From assembly GCA_046313435.1 (NCBI GenBank), contig JBKBYG010000012.1:1-46958 (forward strand): DNA of 46,958 nt, in the 5' to 3' direction. This DNA is from JBKBYG01 sp046313435 (lineage in GTDB: Bacteria; Pseudomonadota; Alphaproteobacteria; Rickettsiales; Arcanibacteraceae). The position numbers and the translations under genes were made by a program. The notes beneath the pieces are model-generated. The model was not told the origin of the DNA. It made no database searches and saw nothing but the letters and a program-made list of their open reading frames with translations. Within the stretch, counting starts at the first letter, position 1, and each line of letters begins with the position of its first letter. Positions 1-7,836 of this stretch are shown here, one piece after another.

Positions 1-697
1 CTTTTCTTTTTGATTTTGTTAAGTTTTCAGCTTGTCTTAATCTCCATTCTTTAATTTTATTATGGTTACCAGATAACAATATTTCAGGAACTTGATGTTT
101 CCTCCAGCTTTCAGGTCGAGTATATTGAGGGTATTCAAGTAAAAATGAGTAAGGTTCTTTTTCCCCGAAGCTTTCTTCATTAACAGTTTCGCTGTTTTTC
201 AATACGCCCGGAACTAGTCTTATACAAGCATCGATTAACGGAAAAGCTGCTACTTCTCCTCCGGACAAAATAAAATCACCTAAACTTATTTCTTCTATAT
301 TATATTCATTCAATATACGCTGATCAATTGCCTCAAACCTGCCGCAAATAATAATCAATTCTTTTTGTTCCTTTAATTCTCTAACCTTTGATTGATCAAG
401 TATTTTACCATGAGGAGACATGTAAATGATTTTTGGAGAAGAATGGTAAGTTATTGCTTTATCTAAACAATTAGATATTACATCAGGACGCATTACCATG
501 CCATTTCCCCCTCCGTACGGTTTGTCATCTACAGAGAAATGTCTTCCTATGCCAAATTCTTTAATATCAAATATATTTAGAGACCATAAATTATTTTTAA
601 GTGCTTGACCTGCGAGTGAACAAGCTAAAGGACCAGGAAATATTTCGGGAAATATTGTTAAAATAGATATTTGTAATAAGGGTTTTGCAATATCCAT
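1..697 (-). CDS. trmD: tRNA (guanine-N1)-methyltransferase TrmD, 3' end cut by window edge
   Basis: TrmD methylates G37 of tRNAs from S-adenosylmethionine and prevents frameshifting. The translated 232 codons begin MDIAKPLLQISILTIFPE and contain the SPOUT trefoil-knot signatures DDKPYGGGNGMVM, CGRFEAIDQR and EEISLGDFILSGGE, followed by the C-terminal segment ending RLRQAENLTKSKRK at the window edge. The family is about 230-250 residues, so only a few residues should be missing. The ATG at 697 lies 15 bases after the stop of the small ankyrin gene, so the gene is probably the last visible member of the tolC-popZ-ankyrin transcription unit. Identity is certain from the motifs; the operon is inferred from spacing. 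Confidence 0.95.
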   Translation of the reverse strand, partial: MDIAKPLLQISILTIFPEIFPGPLACSLAGQALKNNLWSLNIFDIKEFGIGRHFSVDDKPYGGGNGMVMRPDVISNCLDKAITYHSSPKIIYMSPHGKILDQSKVRELKEQKELIIICGRFEAIDQRILNEYNIEEISLGDFILSGGEVAAFPLIDACIRLVPGVLKNSETVNEESFGEKEPYSFLLEYPQYTRPESWRKHQVPEILLSGNHNKIKEWRLRQAENLTKSKRK

Positions 698-712
698 TAG
701 TAAAATTTGGTT

Positions 713-1303
713 TTAAGAGTTAATATTTGTATAATGAATCTTAGCACCTTTTTGAGTAAGGAAATTTATAATAGCAATATTATTATGCTCTTTAGCAATA
801 TCTAATAAAGTTTTGCCGGCATCATTAGTTTTGTTAAGTTCAATGTAAGGTAATAACATTTGCAGTAAATTTAAATTATCCTGTTCTACAGCCATAAAGG
901 CTTCTGATTGATAATTATGCATTTTAGGTAAGTGTAAATTATTGCGGTCATATGAATTAAAATAAATTTTGCTATCTTGAATTTGTGTTTTATAATTCAG
1001 GTTAAGAAACGTATCAATTTTCTTTCTTTTTGCTAAATCTTCTTGAATTTTGTTATATTTATGGCGTTTTACAATGTTTTCTATATCTTTAGCAGAGTTT
1101 AAATCACTTTCAATAGGTTCAACATCGTATAGTTCGGAAAAATCATCATCAGATTTTTCAGTTTCAATAATTGTTTTTAACTCTGCATTCAAATTATTAG
1201 AAGTTGAACTTAACTCGGAGGATAATTCATTATTCGACGCAAGCCCGTAAACAGCGCTAAGTAGATAAAATACAAATAAAGCAATATAGTTTTTAATCTT
1301 CAT
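713..1303 (-). CDS. small exported ankyrin-repeat-like protein
   Basis: A 196-residue protein with an N-terminal hydrophobic stretch typical of a Sec signal peptide (residues 1-22, ending SAVYGLA). A charged helical middle follows, and the last 65 residues match one to two ankyrin-like repeats (AFMAVEQDNLNLLQMLLPYIELNKTN, then TLLDIAKEHNNIAIINFLTQKGAKI). The start overlaps the popZ stop by 11 bases, so translation is probably coupled. An ankyrin protein predicted to be exported is unusual, because most ankyrin proteins of intracellular bacteria are secreted effectors without a Sec signal. Function is unknown; a periplasmic protein-protein interaction role is inference. Confidence 0.75.
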   Translation of the reverse strand: MKIKNYIALFVFYLLSAVYGLASNNELSSELSSTSNNLNAELKTIIETEKSDDDFSELYDVEPIESDLNSAKDIENIVKRHKYNKIQEDLAKRKKIDTFLNLNYKTQIQDSKIYFNSYDRNNLHLPKMHNYQSEAFMAVEQDNLNLLQMLLPYIELNKTNDAGKTLLDIAKEHNNIAIINFLTQKGAKIHYTNINS

Positions 1304-2105
1304 CTTTAGGTATTAATTTTTGAATTTCTTTTTCTACTAAATGTTTTACAATATTTGGAAGGTTAGTATCTAACCAATTACTCAAATAAGGTTTCATAAG
1401 TTCTATCACTAAATCTTCTAAAGTCGTCCCGGATCTAAAAGCTAAACCATCAGTTATAGGTTTTGATACAGTTTTAACAAGCATTTTTAGGGCCTCAGAA
1501 GAAACATTTGCGGCTTGATCAGAAATTAAGCGTGATTTTACTTTTATTGCTTCTTCTGTTGAAGTTTGCAAGTTTTCTAGATTTTTTGAAATATCAGAAT
1601 TGGTAGAATTCTGATCTAATGAAATTTCGGAAGACGTTCCAAGTTCTGAATGGTTATCAGAAGTTTTTGCAGTATTTTCGCTAGCTATTTCAGTGTTAGA
1701 AATTTTAGATTTATCAATTTCTTCAAGCTTTTGGTCGATAGTTTCTACGCTAGGGCTAGGTGTATTGAATAAATCATCAATTGATTCATTTGTTTGAGGA
1801 GTAGAAGATGATTCCGCGGTGCTAGGAAAATTACTATCATTATCTATTGAAGCTGGGATGCTATTTGTAATTCCGAGTGCGTTATCAATATTGCTCAACA
1901 CATCATTACTAGAGGATGAGGCAGTAGATTGAGCAGGGGATAAACTACTTATTGATCCATCTTCGTTAACTACTTCAGTTAATTCCAATACTTCATCTTC
2001 TTTTTCTGACAATGTTTCATCTCCTGAAATTACGCCTCTAATACTTTGTAGTATTTGCTGCATTGAGGCATTAGTTGGGTCAGTAGTATTTAAATTTTCG
2101 TCCAT
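1293..2105 (-). CDS. popZ: PopZ / DUF2497 polar organising protein
   Basis: A PopZ-family protein of 270 residues. In other alphaproteobacteria PopZ forms a polymeric hub at the cell pole that anchors the chromosome origin through ParB and recruits polar regulators. Two conserved parts are visible: an N-terminal helix SMQQILQSIRGVIS (residues 14-27) and a C-terminal oligomerisation region (about 200-270) with LEDLVIELMKPYLSNWLDTN followed by LPNIVKHLVEKEIQKL. The linker is acidic and rich in Ser/Thr/Asn rather than the proline-rich linker of Caulobacter. It sits 6 bases downstream of tolC, matching the tolC-popZ neighbourhood seen in other alphaproteobacteria, where valS usually comes next; here an ankyrin gene and trmD follow. 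Confidence 0.9.
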   Translation of the reverse strand: MDENLNTTDPTNASMQQILQSIRGVISGDETLSEKEDEVLELTEVVNEDGSISSLSPAQSTASSSSNDVLSNIDNALGITNSIPASIDNDSNFPSTAESSSTPQTNESIDDLFNTPSPSVETIDQKLEEIDKSKISNTEIASENTAKTSDNHSELGTSSEISLDQNSTNSDISKNLENLQTSTEEAIKVKSRLISDQAANVSSEALKMLVKTVSKPITDGLAFRSGTTLEDLVIELMKPYLSNWLDTNLPNIVKHLVEKEIQKLIPKDED

Positions 2106-2111
2106 TGCTTA

Positions 2112-3506
2112 TTAAAATCCTATTATTTTAAATTTGATTTTATCATAATGAACTTTAGGATCATATATTGTGGTAGATAAGTTCATGCTACGAGCTGTCA
2201 AAATACCTAAATGTGATTTAAGTGCATAAATATTCATAATTTTATTATATCTTGCATCAAGCGCAGTTAGCTGTGATTTCAGCAACTCTTGTTCTGTTTC
2301 TAAAACGTCTAAGGTCGTGCGTTGTCCTAATTGGGCCTCTTGGGTTACTCCTTCAAGGGCAATTGTTGCAGATTCAATACCGTCAATACTTGCTTTTAAA
2401 ATAGAATTATATAAATTTATATCTTCCCAAGTTTTCATTGTCTCATTTATAAGTTTATTATTTTCAGCTTGTAACTCGTTTTTGCTTTTTTGGTATAAAT
2501 GTTTTTGTTTACGCACTGCTTGATATTCTAATCCTTTTTGATAAAGAGGCAATTCTAAATTAATAGTAGCTTGCTTATTGCGAGTTTTAATCTCAATAGG
2601 TCTATTAACCTCATAGCTATAAGAGTAGTTAGGGCTAATATCTCTCGAAAGAGATGCTTGAAGTGTAACTCTTGGTGCAAATCGTGTAACATTTTGTAAT
2701 ATTTTATTTGCTTCTATATCAGTCATTAATCTTGCTGAAATAATAGATGGGTTATTAACCAAGGACAATTTAATTGCATCATCTAAGCTGGGTGGAGTAT
2801 CCTCTATATCTTTTAATGTTTCTAAATTCTCAGCTTTTAGACCTACTATTGCTTCGTAAGTATTTTTTGCATTAGTATGTGCTCCTTGAGCTTTAGTTAA
2901 CTCACTTAATGATTGAGAAAATCTAGCCTTAGCCTGGCCTAAATCAGTACGAGTTACATCGTTTAAAGCAAACCTATCTTCGATTGATTCAAGATGCTTT
3001 TTCAGTAATTCAACGCTATTTTGGTATATTTTAACTTTTTCTGCAGTAGAAAGAACATTAATATATGCATTAATAGCATTTAAAAAAACTTTTTGTTCTT
3101 TCTCAGCTAACTGTGCACGACTTGCTTCAATAAATTTCTTTGCAATTTTTATTTGTAATAAGCTTGCGCCACCATTGAACAGTGATTGTTCTAAGGTTAT
3201 TTCTTGATGATTAGTATAATCTGTTCTGTCGTAAAGATTTTTTTGTAGATTTTCATTGCTAATTTTTGCATTAGAAAAATTTTTTGATCTTCTAATTCCC
3301 GAGCTTATATTAGGAAGGAATTCTGCAATTGCTTGTATAATAACTTCATCATTAGCTTTCGACTCTTCTCTGTCAGCCAACATATTAGGATTAGTGTTGT
3401 AAGTTTGTATTAACGCTTCTTCTAAAGTTGTAGCAGACACTAAAGCAGGGGTCAGGAAAGACTTTAATAATATCAAAGTAATTAAATATTTTCCATTAAA
3501 TTTCAT
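2112..3506 (-). CDS. tolC: TolC family outer membrane efflux/secretion channel
   Basis: A 464-residue outer membrane factor that forms trimeric channels for type I secretion and drug efflux. I chose the ATG at 3506 rather than the upstream ATG at 3548 because it places a clear signal peptide at the N-terminus (MKFNGKYLITLILLKSFL, cleavage near LVSA-TTLEEAL). The mature protein starts with TLEEALIQTYNTNPNMLADR and carries the two related OEP repeats, with LEQSLFNGGASLLQIKIAKK in the first half and LELPLYQKGLEYQAVRKQ in the second, and a late GQRTTLDVLETEQELL motif typical of TolC. Length is normal. It leads the minus-strand unit that includes popZ. No inner membrane or adaptor partner is in the window. 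Confidence 0.93.
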   Translation of the reverse strand: MKFNGKYLITLILLKSFLTPALVSATTLEEALIQTYNTNPNMLADREESKANDEVIIQAIAEFLPNISSGIRRSKNFSNAKISNENLQKNLYDRTDYTNHQEITLEQSLFNGGASLLQIKIAKKFIEASRAQLAEKEQKVFLNAINAYINVLSTAEKVKIYQNSVELLKKHLESIEDRFALNDVTRTDLGQAKARFSQSLSELTKAQGAHTNAKNTYEAIVGLKAENLETLKDIEDTPPSLDDAIKLSLVNNPSIISARLMTDIEANKILQNVTRFAPRVTLQASLSRDISPNYSYSYEVNRPIEIKTRNKQATINLELPLYQKGLEYQAVRKQKHLYQKSKNELQAENNKLINETMKTWEDINLYNSILKASIDGIESATIALEGVTQEAQLGQRTTLDVLETEQELLKSQLTALDARYNKIMNIYALKSHLGILTARSMNLSTTIYDPKVHYDKIKFKIIGF

Positions 3507-3847
3507 GAGTAAGTTCCGTATAGAAGTTATCTTTAGTAATAAAAGCATAGTATAATTTTTCTTTAAGCTCTATAGTTAAAATAATTTATAACCCGTAAAA
3601 TATTTATTAACACATATGTTTTAAGTTAAATATATTAAGAAAACATAAATATCAGATATGATTCAGGGGTTGAATAATATTTTAAACAAATTTTTTAGTA
3701 ATTATTTAATAAAATATTTGATAATTAGCAATAATTTTAATAATAAATTTTTTAAAAAGCAAAAAATTATACAGATTATGATAAATCTACTTGAAAAAAC
3801 TTTCATTATATGGATATTAGTATTCCAAAACAATAAAAAACATTTAT
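3507..3847. other. intergenic region between tolC and tRNA-Cys
   Basis: About 340 bases of very AT-rich DNA between divergent transcription units. It should hold the tolC promoter on the minus strand and the tRNA-Cys promoter on the plus strand. An open frame runs from 3658 through the tRNA into the ankyrin-SPOR gene, but its composition is low-complexity Asn/Lys/Ile and it is judged not to be coding. Confidence 0.6.
3791..3820 (+). promoter_or_regulatory. candidate sigma-70 promoter for tRNA-Cys
   Basis: TTGAAA at 3791-3796 and TATTAG at 3815-3820 are 18 bases apart and would start transcription about 20 bases before the tRNA. The box similarity is moderate and the background is AT-rich, so this is a candidate only. 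Confidence 0.4.
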
Positions 3848-3922
3848 GGCTGGGTAGCAAAGTGGTACTGCCGCGGACTGCAAATCCGCTACGCGCCGGT
3901 TCGATTCCGGCTCCAGCCTCCA
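3848..3922 (+). tRNA. tRNA-Cys (GCA)
   Basis: A complete cloverleaf. The acceptor stem GGCTGGG pairs with the CCAGCC region, the anticodon stem GCGGA/TCCGC encloses the loop CTGCAAA with anticodon GCA, and the T-arm is GCCGG-TTCGATT-CCGGC. The discriminator is T, as expected for tRNA-Cys. The CCA tail is encoded at 3920-3922. The ankyrin-SPOR start codon lies 26 bases downstream with no obvious terminator between, so read-through is possible. Confidence 0.95.
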
Positions 3923-3948
3923 CTTATATAGAAAATATTCTTCTTGTT

Positions 3949-5595
3949 ATGATCAGATATTACAAAAAATCTATAATAATATTTATAGCCTTATTATTTT
4001 GTTTAAATATTAAGTTTTGTAATATAGTTTTTGCTAATGAAGGTTTTTCATATAATAATGACCTTGTTCAAGCAGTAAATAACAACAATATAGATGAAAC
4101 AATAAATCTTATTAAAAATGGCGCTGCTATTGATGCAAGAGGCAAGTTTGGCATAACGCCGCTAATGAGGGCAGCCTTCAATGGAAATGAAAAAATTATA
4201 AAGTTGTTGCTCGAGCTTGGAGCAGATGCTGAAGCGGTAGATATTGGAGGAGCAACGGCGCTCCATATAGCTACTAGAATGGGGCATAAAAATTTAGTAG
4301 AAATATTAATTAATCAAAATATAGACATTGATATTGAGGATAATGACGGATGGACACCTCTTATGAGGGCAGCTTCATTAAAATCTCCCCAAATTGCTAA
4401 ATTACTATTAAATGCTAAGGCTGATCCCTTGAAGTTGAATAAATGGGGACAATCTGCAACAAGCCAAGCAATTTTAAATAACAATACAAATATAGTGGAA
4501 ATTTTTTCTAAAAACAAAGTTTTTGAAAGCATTAATGCAGAAGAAAAACAAAAGCTTTTAAGCTTTGCCAAACTAAAAAACAATGATAAAGTTATGTCAA
4601 TCTTAGAAAATAGTTTTAATAAGAATAATAATACATATAATGAAACTGAAGTATCATCTGGAGAGCGCCCAGAGACTAATACAGCTTCTCAAGCTGTAAT
4701 ATCTAAAGTAAGTAATGTTAATAATAATCTTAATGCTAAAATACACAATGCAGAGCATAAGGATAATAAAAATAAAGAATTAGAAAATATTGCAAAAGAA
4801 GATTTAGCTATTATTACTAACGGCGATTTCATCGCTCAAGATGAATCGTTAAGTAAAAATATAGCTGTAAATAGACAGCATTCCGAGCAAGAAGATACTA
4901 TGACTTTATCTAAGGATTCTAATAACAAGCAAAGTAAGTTTGAAATTAGTGTAACAGATAATATGGAAAGTAATCCTAGTGAACCCTCCCTGCCAATACT
5001 TAAAGCAGAAGCTCATATTTCGAATAATGGCGCTAAAGAAATAGATAATACTCCATGGCTTAATACTGATGATAATACTATTGAAAATAGAGATTCAAAC
5101 TTAAATAAAGGGAATGATCAAACTATAAATATTATTGCTAATAATAAGGCACCGATAGAAAATGCACCAACAGAAGTTGAATCAGAAAAAGTTAATATAA
5201 AAGAGCCTTATATTCCAGAGGAAGGCGAGGGCAATAGAAGTTATGCTGCTTCAGTAAAGGTTCTACAATCTAAAAATGCCATTCCTAATGAACAAATTAT
5301 ATCTGAAGCTAATAATGCGAAATTAATGTTATTAAATAATTCCCCTTACTGGATTGAGACACCTTACTATAATAGAATAGAGGCAAATTCGAAATTTGAA
5401 GAAATAGCAAAATTAATTAGAGGCAAGAATTATAGGGTAAAGATAGTTAAACCGATAAATAATAGTAAAATTTCTGCTATTCAGATTGGGCCTATTAGTA
5501 ATCAGTCAGAAGGCCAAAAAATATGCCAAGATTTAATAAGTTCAGAAATAAGCTGTAAAATAGTAAAAAATCTTGATAAAGCACGTTATAAATAG
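3949..5595 (+). CDS. exported ankyrin-repeat protein with C-terminal SPOR domain
   Basis: A 548-residue protein. I start it at the ATG at 3949, because upstream in-frame ATGs lie before or inside the tRNA and this one gives a clear signal peptide (MIRYYKKSIIIFIALLFCL, cleavage near VFA-NEGF). Residues about 34-195 hold at least four ankyrin repeats (TPLMRAAFNGNEKIIKLLLE, TALHIATRMGHKNLVEILI, TPLMRAASLKSPQIAKLLLN). A long low-complexity Asn/Glu/Ser linker follows. The last 80 residues look like a SPOR domain (EIAKLIRGKNYRVKIVK, ISAIQIGPISNQSEGQKICQ). SPOR domains bind denuded peptidoglycan glycans at the septum, so a periplasmic, septum-associated ankyrin scaffold is inferred. The pairing is unusual. 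Confidence 0.85.
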   Translation: MIRYYKKSIIIFIALLFCLNIKFCNIVFANEGFSYNNDLVQAVNNNNIDETINLIKNGAAIDARGKFGITPLMRAAFNGNEKIIKLLLELGADAEAVDIGGATALHIATRMGHKNLVEILINQNIDIDIEDNDGWTPLMRAASLKSPQIAKLLLNAKADPLKLNKWGQSATSQAILNNNTNIVEIFSKNKVFESINAEEKQKLLSFAKLKNNDKVMSILENSFNKNNNTYNETEVSSGERPETNTASQAVISKVSNVNNNLNAKIHNAEHKDNKNKELENIAKEDLAIITNGDFIAQDESLSKNIAVNRQHSEQEDTMTLSKDSNNKQSKFEISVTDNMESNPSEPSLPILKAEAHISNNGAKEIDNTPWLNTDDNTIENRDSNLNKGNDQTINIIANNKAPIENAPTEVESEKVNIKEPYIPEEGEGNRSYAASVKVLQSKNAIPNEQIISEANNAKLMLLNNSPYWIETPYYNRIEANSKFEEIAKLIRGKNYRVKIVKPINNSKISAIQIGPISNQSEGQKICQDLISSEISCKIVKNLDKARYK

Positions 5596-5655
5596 CAGAA
5601 TCAAATTTTTTGAAAAAATTTAAAAATAATGCTAGCAAAATTTAATTTGATTTGC

Positions 5656-5661
5656 TATAAA
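5656..5661 (+). promoter_or_regulatory. candidate -10 box for tRNA-Asn
   Basis: TATAAA at 5656-5661 would start transcription near 5668, just before the tRNA-Asn at 5679. The matching -35 region (TAGCAA, 5633-5638) is poor, so support is weak. Confidence 0.3.
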
Positions 5662-5678
5662 CAATTTCATAATAATTT

Positions 5679-5753
5679 TCCTCGGTAGCTCAGTGGTAGA
5701 GCAAGCGGCTGTTAACCGCTTGGTCGCTGGTTCGAATCCGGCCCGGGGAGCCA
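5679..5753 (+). tRNA. tRNA-Asn (GTT)
   Basis: A complete cloverleaf. The acceptor TCCTCGG pairs with CCGGGGA, the anticodon stem AGCGG/CCGCT encloses CTGTTAA with anticodon GTT, and the T-arm is GCTGG-TTCGAAT-CCGGC. The CCA tail is encoded at 5751-5753. Asn GUN tRNA is one of the four tRNAs modified with queuosine at G34. The yhhQ start lies only 25 bases downstream, followed by tgt. Confidence 0.95.
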
Positions 5754-5778
5754 TTTTATCTTTTATTCCTCCCGCAAA

Positions 5779-6555
5779 ATGTTCGACCTAAATTTAAATG
5801 AGCTTATTCATTATTTACATTATGTAAGGCCAGAGTATGTTTGGATTATAAATCTTATCATATGCTATATTTCAATTTTTATACTATTTAGATTCTGGCA
5901 AAAATTCGGTTTATATTTATATATATCCATAGCAATTATAGCCTGTAATCTACAAGTTCTAAAAGCAGTAGAATTTTCATGGTATAATGAACCAGTAGCG
6001 CTTGGAACGGTTACGTTTGCATCTATATTTTTAGCAAATGATATGCTTACAGAAATTTATGGTCCACAATCAGCTAAAAAGGCAGTTTATCTTAGTTTTG
6101 GTGCAATAATATTATTGCTAGTACTTATGATGCCAGCCCTAGGTTTAAAACCTTTAAGCAATAATTTGAATGAAGATACAAAACATTTTAATGAAGCCCA
6201 TAATGCATTAATGCTCATCTTTTCACCAAGCCTATCTATTTTAGTTGCAAGTCTATTTGCTTATTGCATAAGTCAGTTGAGCGATATTTTAATATTTGCT
6301 AAGCTGAAGAAACTTACAAAAAACTCTCATCTATGGTTGCGTAGCTTTACTTCAATTGCCATTGCAGCAATGCTTGATTCAGTATTATTTAATTTATTTG
6401 CTTGGAAAATTCTCGCTCACAATGAAGTAGACTGGCATAGATTATTCTCAACTTATATTACCGGTGCCTATATAATTCAAGTTACTGTGGCCATTATTAA
6501 TATACCTGTATTTTACTTATTTTTAAAATTTAATAAAAAATCATATGTATCCTAA
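5779..6555 (+). CDS. yhhQ: queuosine precursor transporter, YhhQ/VUT family
   Basis: A 258-residue integral membrane protein with about six hydrophobic segments. It matches the VUT/YhhQ family (COG1738), with the characteristic stretch KAVEFSWYNEPVALGTVTFA then LANDMLTEIYGPQSAKKAVYL near residues 70-115 and a C-terminal IAAMLDSVLFNLFAWKI. E. coli YhhQ imports preQ0/preQ1; a homologue in Chlamydia was reported to import queuine. The gene overlaps tgt by 11 bases, so the transporter and the enzyme that uses the imported base are coupled. Which base is imported cannot be read from the sequence. Confidence 0.9.
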   Translation: MFDLNLNELIHYLHYVRPEYVWIINLIICYISIFILFRFWQKFGLYLYISIAIIACNLQVLKAVEFSWYNEPVALGTVTFASIFLANDMLTEIYGPQSAKKAVYLSFGAIILLLVLMMPALGLKPLSNNLNEDTKHFNEAHNALMLIFSPSLSILVASLFAYCISQLSDILIFAKLKKLTKNSHLWLRSFTSIAIAAMLDSVLFNLFAWKILAHNEVDWHRLFSTYITGAYIIQVTVAIINIPVFYLFLKFNKKSYVS

Positions 6556-7732
6556 TTTTAAGTTTAACATTCTCCATCATGATCAAAAATCCCATGCCAG
6601 AGTTGCAGAAATTGTTACGCCTCATGGAATAGTCGAAACTCCAAATTTTATTTTTTGTGCAACAAAAGCAGCAATTAAAGGCCTAACAACTCACCAAATG
6701 AAAGAAGAAAATACTCAAATTATTCTTTCTAATACTTATCATTTAATGTTGCAGCCAGGATCTGAAATTGTAAAATCACTTGGGGGTTTGCATAAAATGA
6801 TGGGTTGGAATGGCCCTATGTTTACCGATTCAGGCGGGTATCAAATTTTTAGTCTTGGTCATGGCTCTGTTGCAAATGAGGTAAAAGGCAAGAGAATGAT
6901 GAATCAGACTAAAAGCTTGCTTAAAATAACAGAAGAAGGTGCTAAGTTTAAATCTTATATTGACGGATCATATCATCTTTTAACTCCGGAGAAATCTATT
7001 GACGTACAAAGGGATTTGGGTGCAGATCTCATAGTTGTACTTGATGAATGTACGCCTTTCCATGTTGATAAAAAATATACAGAAAAATCTATGCATATGT
7101 CTCATCGCTGGGCAGTAAGGTCGCTCAAAGAATTCGAACGTAAAAATGATTATAGTCAAGCGTTATATGGAATAATTCAAGGTGGCATATATGAAGATCT
7201 CAGGAAAGAAGGAGCAGATTTTGTAAATAATCAACCGTTTTTTGCTCATGCTATAGGGGGCTCACTTGGTGCTAGCAAATCTCAAATGCATGATATTGTA
7301 AGTGTCACTATGAGTATGTTATCTAAAGATAGGCCGGTACATTTACTAGGTATCGGAGGAATTAGCGATATTTTTAATGGTGTTGAAGCTGGAATTGATA
7401 CATTTGATTGTGTGCATCCAACAAGGCTTGCTCGTCATGGAGGAGCACTTGTTCCAAAGTTTTTAGAGCTAACAGAAAATGGCAAAGAACATATTAACCT
7501 AAGAAATAATAAGTTTAAAACTGACGATCAGCCAATTGATCCTACTTGTACCTGCTCAACATGTAAAAGCTTTTCAAAAGGATATATTCATCATCTGTTT
7601 AAAGCTCAGGAAATGCTTGGAATGCAAGCGCTTACAAGTCATAATGTACATTTTATGAACAGATTAATGAAGGCAATTAGAGAAGCGATTAAAAATGATA
7701 CGTTAAGCCAAGAAAAGAAGAAATGGGTTTAA
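6545..7732 (+). CDS. tgt: tRNA-guanine transglycosylase (queuine/preQ1 tRNA-ribosyltransferase)
   Basis: TGT exchanges G34 of GUN tRNAs (Asn, Asp, His, Tyr) for a deazaguanine base. At 395 residues it has the active-site motifs FTDSGGYQIFSL (general Asp), VVLDECTPFH, YGIIQGG, the nucleophile region GIDTFDCVHPTRLARHG, and the zinc ligands in CTCSTC with the later His. The substrate-pocket motif, usually GGLAVGE in bacterial enzymes, reads GGSLGAS here, and there is an extra GHGSVANEVKG segment after the first active-site motif. From memory, both features resemble the Chlamydia-type TGT reported to use queuine. It overlaps yhhQ and follows tRNA-Asn. TGT identity is certain; the queuine preference is inference. 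Confidence 0.95.
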   Translation: MYPNFKFNILHHDQKSHARVAEIVTPHGIVETPNFIFCATKAAIKGLTTHQMKEENTQIILSNTYHLMLQPGSEIVKSLGGLHKMMGWNGPMFTDSGGYQIFSLGHGSVANEVKGKRMMNQTKSLLKITEEGAKFKSYIDGSYHLLTPEKSIDVQRDLGADLIVVLDECTPFHVDKKYTEKSMHMSHRWAVRSLKEFERKNDYSQALYGIIQGGIYEDLRKEGADFVNNQPFFAHAIGGSLGASKSQMHDIVSVTMSMLSKDRPVHLLGIGGISDIFNGVEAGIDTFDCVHPTRLARHGGALVPKFLELTENGKEHINLRNNKFKTDDQPIDPTCTCSTCKSFSKGYIHHLFKAQEMLGMQALTSHNVHFMNRLMKAIREAIKNDTLSQEKKKWV

Positions 7733-7836
7733 CATTATTGATATTCTTGTAAAGTAACTAATTCATTATAATTTTAATATGCGCCTGCAAAGCAAAGCCT
7801 ATATAAAAATCATACTGAACTAGCTCTAGTAGAATC

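Noticed and set aside
3658..3948. In-frame N-terminal extension of the ankyrin-SPOR gene
   Set aside because: It runs straight through the tRNA-Cys gene and is low-complexity Asn/Lys/Ile; the ATG at 3949 gives a proper signal peptide.
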